From: Breviolum minutum Mf 1.05b.01
Lineage: Eukaryota; Sar; Dinophyceae; Suessiales; Symbiodiniaceae
Direction of reading: 5' to 3'
Assembly (NCBI GenBank): GCA_000507305.1
Contig: DF241686.1
Coordinates: 1 to 64,000 of the forward strand
Length of the DNA stretch: 64,000 bases
Both the position numbers and the translations under genes were made by a program. Positions 35,012 to 46,576 of this stretch are shown piece after piece; positions within the stretch are counted from its first letter, which is position 1; every line of letters begins with the position of its first letter. The notes under the pieces were generated by a model. The model had not been told where the DNA came from. It saw nothing but the letters and a program-made list of their open reading frames with translations, and did not search any database.

Positions 35012-36255
35012 GTCAAAGCCACGCAAACCTTACTGCCGGAGAAAAGCACGGATGGAGACAGATGTTGCTCGAGCCACATGCAGAAGCACATCACATTTGC
35101 GCAGCACACCCTTGAGAATCTAGAGCTGGGGAATGGTGTCATAATGGTAATGAGATAATAGCTTTAAGATCAAGAAAAAGTGACACAAATGATGTCATAA
35201 TTGAGGTGCTGCACTACCGTGGAACCTTGCTGAATGGAACCGAGTCAGCGGCTGAGATATCAACTGGGAATTTGACCCTGCTTTTTTAGTACCATAGAAC
35301 CAACAGCAGGTAGATCCCAACGGCAGTCAGCACGTTGTTTTTTTATTTGGGCCTCCTGAGGTTTGACAGCTCGCACAAGCGGGGCTCGCCTGCAAATTTC
35401 AAGCCAGCCTCTTTGATGCCAGGATTCAAGGAGGCCATTGATCCCTTTTTGTTTGATCCGCTGTGCTTCCATGTTGCACTTTTTTGGGATGATGTTTTGT
35501 CCAGGCCTTGCTGATGTAGTGTGCTCAGAAACCATGGGCTCAGGGGGTAGTGAGGGGTTCCATTCACAAAAAATCACTGAGGATGAGGCCTGGGGACATT
35601 TGGAAGATCTGGATTCCAAGCCAGCCTGAAGCCTGAGATGTGAGAAACATATCATATGACATTTTGTCATGTTAGGTTAGATAGAGCATGTTTGGAATGA
35701 AAGATGAAACCTGAAGTGTTTTGCTATGAGGATTGGATATGGATCCAAAGGTGCTGGCAGTTGCATTCCCAGCATCATGATGCCATTTGGCCGTGCTTCC
35801 ATTCCATTCAATCATTCCCTTTTTCAAGGAAATCACCAGAAAAAACCCATTTTCAGGTGCAATTCCTCCAGATGCAGGTTTATTCTTTGAGTTGGAACTC
35901 ATAGAGGCCATTTTTCGATGACCAAATTGGTATCGATCACAGTTTTCCGACCTGGAAAGGTAAGTCCTCCAGCTGAAGGATTTGCCTGGCTTTTGGAGCA
36001 AGCTATGGCCAATCCCATGCCGCCTAAACCTGAGAAAAACCTCAAAAAATGCGTCTCGAGCGTTTGATGTGTCAAAGTGTCGTTTTAGTGCATCTTGAGG
36101 CTCATGATGTTGGGCTTGTTGGCCTTCCAGATGCTGCCGCAGCTCTTCTCCAAAGGGGGCACTGCAAACATGCAGGTGCATGACTTGTATTGGAGCAGTC
36201 ACTTTTGGATATATGAGACTCCGAACGTGCGATCTGACGCGAAGACACTTGCACT
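35012..36255. other. Stretch with no supported exon
   Basis: No coding frame was judged reliable. The minus-strand frames at 35260-35670 and 35672-36202 are long but motif-free and lie opposite plus-strand genes. Early exons of the cyclophilin gene could lie here. Confidence 0.4.
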
Positions 36256-36259
36256 ACAG

Positions 36260-37820
36260 GAGCTGAAGATAGATGAAATCAAGTCTGAAGAGAATCCAAA
36301 GGTGCCTTTGCCCCTGCAGATAGTCCAACGTTAGACACGTTGTTTCTTCCTGGAGGATCATGAAACTTTGCTCTCATCAAGGGCACATCAACATTGACTT
36401 CCTGATCAAACTCAAGCCTTTATTCTTACTCTTTTGCAGGCTTTGTGTCTCATTTCCGGTTTTGAGCTCGTAAATGTCAGGTCTTCCTAAGCGTCAAAAT
36501 TGGAGAGGATGAAGCTGAGAAGGTTGGAATCGAGCTCTTTGCAAAAAGCTATCCCAAAACAGCAGAGTTTCTCGGTTGCAATGAGTGAGCATAAAAGTCT
36601 GTACCGGCCTTTCGTGCCTTGTCATTTTGTCCCAGGAATTTCCGCGCCCTTTGCACTGGAGAGAAGGAGGGTCATTCACTGCGCAAGAAAATTGGGTAGA
36701 TCATGCAGCTTCAACCGCTGCACTTAAGCGAGGGTTTCTGAGTGGTCTTCGTGTAAAATCTGTGCAGGGTACTGGCAAGTCTGGAAAGCCTTTGACTTTC
36801 AAAGGCCATTTCTTCCCTCGGCATGCCGAGAGATGGTCGCAGTTGAGAGGATTCGCCTTTGACGATTCGAGTTTGCAATTGGCAGGCAGCACCTTCCACC
36901 GAATCATCCCCGGGTTTATGTGCCAGGGAGGGGTGTTGGCCTTGGCATAGATATTACATTGCTACTGCAGAGCCTGGTTTGAAGTAGATTGGCCCATGCA
37001 ATCAGAAAGGACTTTACTCGTGGCAATGGCACTGGTGGAGAGCTTTGGTCTCAGTTGCATATGTGTGTGTTGCATAGTGCCACAGCTGTTGGTGTTCGAG
37101 AACCGCCATCAAGCATCCTTGAGGTCGATCTATGGTGATAAGTTTGAGGACGAGTTCACCAATGGTTACATCACGTGGGTGTCTTATCGTCTTTGTTGGT
37201 TGCACTACCGTATTGTGAATACCTTGGTGGTTTTTCGATGACTTAGGCACGACAAAGCAGGGCTGCTCTCCATGGCCAACGCCGGCAAGGCTGAGAACAG
37301 ACCTGTGATGGCAGTTTGGTATGAAGTCGATCCATCGCTTCGAGGATACCAATGGATCGCAGTTCTTCATCACGCTGGCGGCATGTACCTCGCCTTGCCG
37401 TTTGCGTGGGAAAAACCAATGCCAGTCGCGTTTGCAGGGCATAGACTCGACACCAGTGGTGCAATGAGGCTCCCACCTTGACGGAAAGCATGTCATTTTT
37501 GGTCACGTGATCGAGGGGATGGTCAGTTCCTCAGGTTGCGGGAAGTCTTGGGTTTTGTTTGGTACCGGTTTTTCTGAGGGTCTTGAATTTTCACCAAGGA
37601 TGTGGTAAAGAAAATGGGCGCTGTAGGTGCCCCTTTGTTGAATGTCCTGATAGATTTTGATTGATCAATTTTTTCGATCAACGTCAGGTACCGGTGGAGG
37701 CGACCCGAAACAAAAGGTGCCCTGTGAGTTGAGTGGGGTTGGGGTTGCTGTTGGTCTCCACCTATGACACTTGAGGTGGTCATTGAAGACTGCGGCGAAA
37801 CCAAGAGCAAATCCACTTAG
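36260..37820 (+). CDS. Cyclophilin-type peptidyl-prolyl isomerase, 13 exons
   Basis: The exons I read are 36260-36301, 36481-36566, 36636-36666, 36768-36804, 36886-36932, 37010-37041, 37124-37174, 37247-37289, 37345-37384, 37469-37521, 37599-37626, 37688-37716 and 37776-37820 (stop TAG). Joined, they keep one frame and give the cyclophilin motifs in order: ELFAKSYPKTAENFRALCTG, FHRIIPGFMCQGGDF (catalytic arginine), GTGGESIYGDKFEDEF, LLSMANAGKDTNGSQFFIT, LDGKHVIFGHVIEGMDVVKK and KVVIEDCGE. This single-domain enzyme interconverts cis and trans X-Pro bonds to help folding; the position of the usual Trp is taken by His (SHLDGKHV), which can lower cyclosporin binding in known cyclophilins. Nearly every acceptor is AG|G. 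Donors are GT except GA after 36666 and GC after 36804, 37041 and 37289. The start ATG lies upstream and was not identified. Confidence 0.93.
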
Positions 37821-38363
37821 TGACAAGTTATGCCTGGTGAGACTTGGCCGATTTAGATCGGCCGGACCTAGCGGCTATGGGAACTAGCAAGTTTCTGCCA
37901 ATCTCAGTACAGAGAGAACCTCCGGATGAGAGGATACTACCTCCAATGCACATCGGTGTGTTGGGTTTTAGCAGTGCCAAAACGTTGCAGAGCTGAATAC
38001 ACTTCGTCAGCTTGGCAAACGCATGGCAAATGAAGGGCAGAAACAGCACTGTTGCAGATATAGCCGTGGCCATACTGGTGTGCTTTGGGCTTCAGCTTTG
38101 TAGAAGACCATGCTTTTTTTTGTGACATATCACTGAAGTTCAAGCATCGCATGCACGCTTTGGTTAGAGCACAATGTCTTTAGGTATCAAATACCTCAGA
38201 ATTCTTGTACCGGAAATCTTACATAGCAACAGGCAAGAGGATTTGAAAGGATAGCAAGCAGCTAGTATGTCAACAGAACATTCTGATCCAAGTGTATATC
38301 CACATTTGTGTCCACTTCACATCTAAAGATCACAAACAGCACTGACAGGAAGAGGACTACAAG
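37821..38363. other. Intergenic region
   Basis: About 540 bases between the cyclophilin stop and the GT8 start. No coding signal, and no spliced-leader relic was seen just before the GT8 ATG (the preceding bases are gaggactacaag). Confidence 0.5.
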
Positions 38364-40496
38364 ATGCTGCGAGGGATCATGCCCCGGATTCATGAAGCTG
38401 CCCGAAAGCCGTCAGATTTGCTGGTGCTTCGCTCCAAACAGATTGGACCTTTGGCCAAGCAACGGCTACTTGTTGTACTTTTGTTGTTGTTCTCGGTCGG
38501 ATCAGTGCGAGCTTTGTGGAGAAAGCTCTTGGCCTTATCCGTGACATGCTTACGCCTGACTGCTCCATTGCAAGGTGCCGGGGTGAGGTATGCACCCTTA
38601 GATGGCCCTAGAAGTTGGAAACGCTGGTTCATTTGGCCTGGTTGGCCGGGCTGGTGTTGGAGTGGTTTGTGCCCCTGCTGCAAGCGACCATTGGAGATTG
38701 AGCTTTGCGAAGCCATCAGAAAGCCCATCGTAGCTCCTGAAGCGCTTGGCCGTTATGCCTATTTGATATGTCTTTGGGGAGCATCTGCTGAGTATATGGT
38801 GGGTGCCATGGTTTTAGGTGCATCAATTCGGAAGACGGGTTCCAAACATGATCGTGTATGTTTATACACTGAGGATGTTCCAGCGGAATATATACAGCAT
38901 CTCTCTAAGCTTTGGAGCTGCCAGTTGATGACCCATGTGGATGTTGCCATGGACAAACTCAGCTTTCCAGACAATGAGGAACGCTTTGCCAAGGTCTTCA
39001 CGAAGTTGCGGGGCTTGGGCCTGACGCAGTACGAGAAAGTGTTGATGATGGACATTGATTTGTTAGTTAGATCAAATATTGATGATCTGTTTGACATTCC
39101 AGCTCCTGCAGCTTTGCGTAGGGGGATGAATGAGTGGGGTCAGTGTCGCCATGGTGAGTCAGTGGATGGACGTTCCTTCTTCCTGGGCGAGGACAAGAGT
39201 ATGCCTCGCTGGTCATGGGGTCAAGGGACAGGAATCAATGCTGGAGTCATGTTGTGGCAGCCCAACCAGGAAGTCCTTGACCAAATGCTGGCCGAGCTTA
39301 GCGAACCCAACCATCCTGAACATGTTCGAGGTAATGGACCTGAGCAGGACTATTTGAGCCGTTATTGGGCGGATTCACCATGGACATACATTGGCGCACA
39401 GTACAATTTTCAGCTGCACCAGATGTTCTTTGCCCTACATCCTGACCGAGTACAATATGCAGAGAGGTCGAACCTGTTGCAACATCCTGAAGAGGTCAGA
39501 ATCGTACATTTTTCGGGCAAGTCGACTGCCAAACCCTGGCATCGTGTGCTTGATCCACAGTGGCAGGATTTTTGGCCAAACAGGAGCCGTGATCAGGAGT
39601 ATGTCAACCTTTTCGCTGAAGAATTCATGGGATACTGGTTGTGGATTAAACGTGACCGTCAGATGTTTGAAACACAAGTCGGTGGCAATAGCTGGGATTT
39701 GGAAGGTATGGAAATGGATGTGGATGGAGAATACAGACGAAGATCGGGGGATCGGGTCGAATCTTTACCTATCCCAGAAAGCAGCGCAAGAGGTGCTATG
39801 ACACTTTTGTCTTCCGTTCTCACGGAGTGGTTTGACCTCTTTCAATCTTTGGAAGATGAAGTTGGTAAATTGAATGAAAAACTACCCGTGACCAGGGTCA
39901 ATGGTCTGGAGTCAGCCCCCCTTGATGGGAGCAAAAGGCAAATGTTGAAAGATACAGCATGGAGCCGTTCTTCCGGTGGCGGATGGTGGGCTGAATCAGA
40001 GAGGACAGAGAAAGACAAGGGCCAAGCACAAGCAGTGCCAAAATCGATGAACTTGGCCAAGCTCACGGTGAGTTGTGGCGTATCTTCTCGTGACCCGGAT
40101 GCGAATTTCGTGTCCTTGCGAGATTCAACCTCTGTATTTCAGGAGAGAGGCTTTGATGTAACAGGACTTTACATCAAGGTCCATGGTCAGACGGGCTGCA
40201 GGGCCTTTTCTTTGGACAATTTGTTCCCAGATGGTCTTGATCCACTTCAGTTATGGGTGCAAGGTGTTCCTGAGAAAGCCATCGTTTTGATGGCGATTGT
40301 TGGTATTGAAAGTGACATCCTGCCAGTCCTACAGGTCTTGAGTCCTCTAGGTGTGCCACAGGACACGCCACCACCTGAAACGCAGGTTTTGGCATGCATT
40401 ACTATCGCAGGATCAGAACCCGAGTCGCCATGTGCCAACCATGCATCACCTGATATTGCATATGCATCATTGCTGTTTGAAGATTCAGACAGGTGA
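38364..40496 (+). CDS. GT8-family glycosyltransferase, membrane-anchored, intronless
   Basis: A single 710-codon ORF from ATG at 38364. Residues 35-50 (LLVVLLLLFSVGSVRA) form a likely signal anchor, fitting a type II Golgi enzyme. The catalytic domain covers about residues 130-395: YAYLICLWGASAEYMVGA, the DxD motif KVLMMDIDLLV (D230, D232) that binds Mn2+ and the nucleotide sugar, GINAGVMLWQPN (291-301), GPEQDYLSRYW (325-335) and IVHFSGKSTAKPWH (380-393). These are the standard blocks of glycogenin- and galactinol-synthase-like GT8 enzymes; donor and acceptor cannot be deduced. Residues 450-710 are an extra C-terminal part. Its end (FDVTGLYIKV, then EKAIVLMAIVGIESDILPVL) faintly resembles the ILEI/FAM3 fold, which I hold only as a possibility. 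Lack of introns contrasts with the neighbours. Confidence 0.88.
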   Translation: MLRGIMPRIHEAARKPSDLLVLRSKQIGPLAKQRLLVVLLLLFSVGSVRALWRKLLALSVTCLRLTAPLQGAGVRYAPLDGPRSWKRWFIWPGWPGWCWSGLCPCCKRPLEIELCEAIRKPIVAPEALGRYAYLICLWGASAEYMVGAMVLGASIRKTGSKHDRVCLYTEDVPAEYIQHLSKLWSCQLMTHVDVAMDKLSFPDNEERFAKVFTKLRGLGLTQYEKVLMMDIDLLVRSNIDDLFDIPAPAALRRGMNEWGQCRHGESVDGRSFFLGEDKSMPRWSWGQGTGINAGVMLWQPNQEVLDQMLAELSEPNHPEHVRGNGPEQDYLSRYWADSPWTYIGAQYNFQLHQMFFALHPDRVQYAERSNLLQHPEEVRIVHFSGKSTAKPWHRVLDPQWQDFWPNRSRDQEYVNLFAEEFMGYWLWIKRDRQMFETQVGGNSWDLEGMEMDVDGEYRRRSGDRVESLPIPESSARGAMTLLSSVLTEWFDLFQSLEDEVGKLNEKLPVTRVNGLESAPLDGSKRQMLKDTAWSRSSGGGWWAESERTEKDKGQAQAVPKSMNLAKLTVSCGVSSRDPDANFVSLRDSTSVFQERGFDVTGLYIKVHGQTGCRAFSLDNLFPDGLDPLQLWVQGVPEKAIVLMAIVGIESDILPVLQVLSPLGVPQDTPPPETQVLACITIAGSEPESPCANHASPDIAYASLLFEDSDR

Positions 40497-41101
40497 GCCA
40501 CCAATTCTGAGTTTTTGATGTCACGAACCGGTGCCCCACTTCGGTGCCTGACTTCTAGCCCATCTCTGGTATTAGGGCAAGAGGACTATGTGGGAGGCAC
40601 AATTGAGACCACGAAATGGTTGGTTGGAGCGTTTCTTTACCTTTTCTGGCGCCAGATGTTCCAGTCCGAGTTCCAATAGAAAAAATGATGAAAGCATGCT
40701 GGGTTGGCCTTCAAACTGATCCAACTCTGGGGCACATTGATGAGAAACGCATACAAGGAGATTCGGATATAAATTACATTAAATTAGTATGAATTATGAA
40801 GCTGTGAATTATTATATTATCATAATATGACCATGTGTATACTGTACATATGTTGTATATCTGCTGCTGCTACTGCAATCCTGGATTTGAATTGCTCATT
40901 GGTCTTGTGGCGAGTAATTCATCTGAGCCAGTTCATATCAGTTCATTATTTTTGTACAAGTGTGTGGGGGCCCTGGGGGGGGGGGCAGGGCGGACAAAAA
41001 AATCTTTGGTTGTACCGTGCTCTAGAGATGGAAGGAGATCAGGAAAAAGTCAAGAGGTCGTGAAGACATTTGTGACAAGACAGGGCAGGCACACATCTTA
41101 G
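40497..41101. other. Intergenic region with AT-rich patch and G-run
   Basis: An AT-rich stretch lies at 40770-40830 and a G-run followed by GCAGGGCGG at about 40974-40993. The G-run motif recurs inside the next gene at about 43630-43647. No exon was recognised. Confidence 0.5.
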
Positions 41102-41114
41102 TTTTTTGCTCAAG
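41102..41114 (+). other. Spliced-leader relic before TELO2 ATG
   Basis: TTTTTTGCTCAAG matches the last 12 bases of the dinoflagellate spliced leader (TTTTGGCTCAAG) at 11 of 12 positions. It sits three bases before the ATG at 41118, where the leader would be in a mature mRNA. Relics like this are known in dinoflagellates from mRNAs copied back into the genome. Confidence 0.6.
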
Positions 41115-41117
41115 TCC

Positions 41118-44100
41118 ATGGCAGATGTGCTACAGCCTGCGGCATGGAATTGCAATCTTTCGAAATATGACAGCTTGGAGCAGTTATATCAAGTTCTGGC
41201 TGATGCCCAAGGGTGCCAACGCTTTGCAAGCATACTTGCCGACTTGCAGACCCCAGATATTTGGGAAGAGTTGCTCCGAACTGGCAGAGCAGAAGATGCT
41301 GGATCCATAGCTCAGCATGCCATTATTGTGTCATTGAGTGGGGAGATCTCACCAGAAAGTGAACAAGCACTGGCAGGTTTCTTTGAGACGGTTGTGAAAA
41401 TCAGCCATGACCATCCCTTAACAGCAGCATTAGTCCTTGGAGGAACACTGTCGGCCCTCCGTTCCAACCAGTCTGCCAAGAAGTCCCTTTCCATCGCAAC
41501 ACGCATGCTGCAAATTTGGTTCACAGATACAGCATTTGAGGCTGTCATACATGCGTTGATCAAGGGTATCTTCAAAGACGAAGTGGCCGAGGCCTGCGGG
41601 GGTTGGTTATGCAGCGTTCCTGACAGGATGGCACAAGCTTTCGGAACTTTCAATTCCACTTGTGGCACGGTGGCACATTTTTTGGATTGGATGCGAAGTT
41701 CGTATTCTCAGCGCTTGGTGACAGCACTAGTCGCTTCACTATGCGAAAATCCAGATTGGGATGATCTTGCACCAACGAGCCTGGACCTGTTAGCTCGTGT
41801 GGTCTTGAGAGGGCATAGAGCAATTTTGGCAGCTCACCTTTGTAGCAAGGCCTTGTCGGGCAAGGCTACGGTTGTTGGACAAATAATCCTGAAGCTCTCT
41901 GAAGAACATGTCTCTGCAGGCAGAAGTTTGGCGTGCGCAATGTTAGAAGCGAGCACTGCTGTTTTGCAAACCACATCCACAGGACTTGTTTCATATGGTG
42001 AGAGTGGCAATCTTCTTGCAGTGCTGCGTCCAGCGTTAAAACGTGGCCTTCCAATTCAACAACTGCTAGCTGTTCATATTTGGCAAATTCCACTTGGAAG
42101 CCAGCTTTCACCTGCTGTGGTTTTCGCCTTGGTGGATGAATTAATGGAAAGTGAATGTTCATCAGATGTTTGTACGTATTGGTTTAACGCTTGGGCCGAT
42201 CCTCGGCATCGTGATCTTCCGGCAGAACAGAATTTGGCCCTGAGAGTCGCACGTACTTTGCGCTGGCAAAGCTTAGTTTCTCCAAATCTTCATTTGTTGT
42301 TGCAAGGAGTCCAACATCGACTTTCTGCACAAGCAAAAACGAGTCGTTTATATGGTATGGCAGTTGCGGAGACTTTGGCAAGCTCCTGGATGGATGGCAA
42401 GAGTGAGGGTGAGGAGAAACTACAATTTGATGATTTTGACAGGTACTTGGCATGAAAACGAGAGCAGAATGACAATTTGCAGTGTCTAGATTCTTTTGAT
42501 TTTGTTTGCAACTTCCAGATTGCAGCAGATTGGAATTTCATCTCCCTGACAGGGATGATGCTGCAGCACCTTAGATGCATTTGAGGCATCTGAAGCTGTG
42601 CTTGTGTTGTTTCCAGCTGCTTCTATCTCAGGTAGCTGCCTTTGGGATGGTGAAATCAGACTTTGAGGCAAATCCTTGGGTCACAAGTTTGGCATTCTTA
42701 GTTACTTAGTTTGGAATTGTCCAAGTTGTCCAAATCTTTTGTTGACACAGATCTGGGAGATTCTGGCAGGCGATCGATGCTCTCCCACTGCAGTGTGAAG
42801 AGCCCGAGTCTGCTCGTATTTTATGCTGGAGACTCAGTTGGGAATCTGGGCGAATCATCAGATCTGACTGATTTTCACCCAGGTCAGCTGTTGACATCTG
42901 GAGAAGGTTGGATATTTTTGGCTCATCCATCACTTCCATCACTGGGGCGGGGTGTGTTGCGCCAGGACCAGTCCAACCAACCGCAAAGCAAGCAAATCCT
43001 TTGATCCAGGATCAGCCAAAGGACACCTCCCATCATTTCCAGTGTACCCTGAACAACTGAAGGTCAGGAGATTCACAAAATGGCACCCAATCTGAGCAAT
43101 AGCTTATATACCAGGTGGTGGAAGACATATCAATTACAGATACAAGGCTCGGAACAATGCCCACATTTCCCGACCTTTGAAAATATGATGGATTATGAAT
43201 TATGATATACATTCATACTTTGGACTGAAATTTACCAATGTTTTGAATGAGAGCAGCCCATGTTTATTTTCTCCCAGGACAGCAGTTCCTCCAATGTAGA
43301 GCTTGCATCGTGGCCTGAAGCAGACAGTGATGATGAAGATGACGACCATCCTCTTTGTGCCTTGGAGATGAAACACCTTTACGCCACTGGTCGGTAGCTA
43401 CAGTACTTGCAAAGAATCAGGGTCCAACAGCAGAATATCCTGCTGCAGCTTGCATTTTATCGTTTTGTTTGTCAAACATTTTGGTTCTACTTGGTTGGTA
43501 GATCTAACATATCTTGACAAATACCATCAAAATGCAGAAGGTTGCATTGAGAGTACTACCACTCTAGATTCTCAAGATTGCTTCAAAACATCAAACCATC
43601 AACATCTTTGCCCACCATTTCATTGTGTAGGGGGGGGGGCAGGGCGGTCAATTTATTCATGGTCATGGTGGCCGATGCCAGTCCTTTGATTGGCAGATGA
43701 GAATGCAGGCAGTGTTTCCCAACCTTCTGATTCCTAGATTCCAATATCAATTCCAATCAATGCATCAAGGGGCTTCAGGGTTTGACATGGTTTGACCATG
43801 TTGGACCCATATCACAGTCAGATTGATGGGTATCTAGGAACCAAAGTGGAAGCTTTGAATTTCAATTTGCTAAGGTGGAGTCCCACCACTGTCGCCTCTG
43901 AATGCTCCACCTGATACGTGTTCTGATTTGTTGCTGGTTCAGTGTATGCCTCAAGATAGGGGTCAAGTGTAGTCGGTGACCAGTGGATTGTGGATTTGTG
44001 GATTCTATTTGAGCATTTGAGGCCTCCACTTTTCTTGCGCAGTGCATATGAAATGCTGTTTGGAGCTAAGAAATGGCAAAGTTTTGAGGCAAAATTTTGC

Positions 44101-46560
44101 TTCAGAATCCAAGGCTTGGGCCGCTGAAAACTCCGGCCACTCCATTATCCGAGGAGGTGGCTGCCAAGGGATGCCACCCAGATGGCTGAAAAAAAAGTAC
44201 TTCGGGAAAATGGTTGATTGGTAACTGTTTTGGCGAAAGTCAGTGCTTCCCGGATTATTTTGTTGGCTTCTTGTAAGCTGGGTGTAGCTGTTATTTTCAA
44301 CTTCGATTGCAACCAAATCACCAAACCCATTGAGGAAGTCAATTCTTGTGATCCTTTGAACTGATATGCGGACATGGTGCAGATGATAAAACATGGCCAT
44401 TTTTAAAAGACTCTCAGCTTCCGGTGGGGGACAGGTGATGCGACCTTTTTGGCACAATTTTTTTCTCAAAATCTGCAGCTGCGAGACTGTGAAAGGCATA
44501 TGGTAAGCCTGGTGCTGCACCTGAACCTGCAGCTTACGTCTCAGCTTGGCTACCGGAGTTGCTTCCCGTCCAACGGTTGAATGCTACATGGGGGTCGGTT
44601 AATTAACCCTAGGCAACGGCACGGGCGAGATTGTTCACTGCTTTGGATCGGACCTTAGTGATTCGTTGTGTTTTTTTTTTTCCACCAAAAGGTTTGTCGT
44701 TGTTTGAAATCTTTGATTATCTGACAATTCATATTAGTCAAGGTTTCAAAAAGATGAGGTTTTTTTTTTTAAATATACGCTTATGATTTAAGATATATTA
44801 TATAGTTGATGGAACTTTTGTTGGCGGTTTTCTTCAGGCAGAGCTTCCGATACTCATTCAACAGGGATCTGAAGAGCTGCCAAGGAGAGCTGGATCGTGG
44901 TGTTGTTGGACATGTTTTCTCAATGATTTGCTGGGATTTGCTGCGAGGCTTGCAGCACCCATTTCCAGCCGCTTGCTTCGTTTGGAGGCCTTGGAGATTT
45001 GACTCAAACACACATGATCCATGGAACAAAAGCGGTGAACTGGTGTTTCAGGGGTCGATTCTACAAGTCGCAAAGTTTCAAAGGGCAAATCATATGCAAA
45101 TGACAATGGCAGATGCTGTAGGCTGTTCATGATGTCGCTGATCTCAAGCTTGAGGCCGGGGAATGGAATTCACTTCATGTGGCCTTCTGCCATGGATTGT
45201 CGCGACTGAAGGTCTTGGTGAGCTTACTGGTTGCTGACTCAAGCAGACGGAATGCTGTCCAGAGTCTCATTGCTGAGTTCGGACGTGAGGACGGGTTTGC
45301 ACTGAAAAAAGATACTGGCAGTTGATGTTTGCATTGAAACCTGTCAAAATGAATGAAAAGCCAAGTCCGCTTTACTGTCCTTTGCACAGGACTTGCCGCT
45401 GACTTCGAGGAAGATGATCTTGGATGCTTTGGCCGCTGCATCAAAGGAGCTTTCAAACGTCAAGGTGCCTGCCCAAACCTTTGAGTCCTTGCTGGCTGCA
45501 TGAGTCCTGGAATCTCATGGGGCCAGGATGCAGTGGAACAGTCAGGAGCATCGTGGAGCCGCAGTTTTTAAGTCATGGCTTCAAACGGCCAGATGCAGAA
45601 AAGAAGCAATGTGCAACGATGACAACAACAGGAGCTCCAAAGCCAGCCCTGGGCACAGTGGGAAAGACACGGCGTTTCGCTTCAGCAAGTCGAGTCCCAT
45701 CTTCAATCACCAACAGGATGGGCTGGGATGGGCTGAGTTTGACACATTCTGCCGAACCTGACTGACATGGTTTGTACAGGTTTGCCTCTGAAGCGCGACA
45801 CTTCATTTTGCCCTTGGTGGCTAGATGGAGACAACCTGCTGTTGGGGCAGCCACATGGGCATTGGGCCAGCTGCCCAGGAGCATGGAAGGAACTGATGAA
45901 GGTTGATAGATGTGCAAGATTCTGATGCCACAAGTGTTTGTCTACCAAAGGTGAGGCTTCCATTGTCTCGGAGTTTCTTCATAGCTTGGGAGATCGCTTC
46001 TCAGATGATGTATGATTGATATCTTGATGTACGAATTGTCAACCTTCATTGCATTGAAAGATCTTGTTGACAAATGTCTAAGGTGATGTTAGAGAGTGCG
46101 GGAAGAGCTTGTCCTGACAAAGAGCGACTTGTGCGCGACTGCATCGACCCAGCAATGGAGGCGGAAAGTACACGCCTCATTGTTGATCCACCCGAACTGA
46201 TCCGTCTAGAAGTAGGCTTCGTATAAGGTTTACGCTTTTCCCGCTTGTCAATTGGCCGATTTGGCCGATTTAATGTGGTCCTGGCCACATGGCAGGGGCT
46301 TTCGCACACAGAACTGCTGGTGCGACGCTGCAGCCTCTTCGTTCTGCTGCCAGCCCAGTACTGCAATCATGAAAGAAACACCAACAGCAGGAAACCTCAT
46401 CAGAAGTCTTCTTTTTTTTGCTCTTGATTCTTATGATTCGGTCGTTGGTTGAGATGACCTGAGGTCTCGGATTGTTCTTGTTGGTTGCGAGGAGATCCTT
46501 GTGGAGTCACCGAAGATTCTCACGCAGTTGGAGGTCGCAACGGGGAGGAGGAGTTTCAAG
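41118..46560 (+). CDS. TELO2: TELO2/TEL2-like protein, multi-exon
   Basis: The first exon runs from ATG 41118 to about 42442 and encodes a helical-repeat protein of about 440 residues ending with RLYGMAVAETLASSWMDG, like the TELO2 motif before its acidic linker. Later exons match the conserved C-terminal half in order. 43278-43375 is the acidic linker (WPEADSDDEDDDHP). About 44838-45000 has GFAARLAAPISSRLLRLEAL. About 45150-45305 has RRNAVQSLIAEFGREDGF. 45390-45464 has LPLTSRKMILDALAAASKEL. About 45640-45690 has GKTRRFASAS. From 45780 comes FASEARHFILPLVARW, from about 46078 LVRDCIDPAMEAEST, and from about 46262 VVLATWQGLSHTELLVRRC. In other eukaryotes TELO2 works with TTI1/TTI2 and HSP90 to fold PIKK kinases such as mTOR and ATM. 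The exon chain is incomplete around 42.4-44.8 kb and the stop was not fixed. The 5' half is intronless while the 3' half has many introns. Confidence 0.78.
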
Positions 46561-46576
46561 GTTCTAACGACGGTGC

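Noticed and set aside
42913-42925. TTTTTGGCTCAT as another spliced-leader relic
   Set aside because: Lacks the final AAG, lies within a gene and has no start codon after it; too weak to call.
44005-44520. 171-codon minus-strand ORF
   Set aside because: Lies within the TELO2 gene on the opposite strand, with no recognisable domain; treated as chance.
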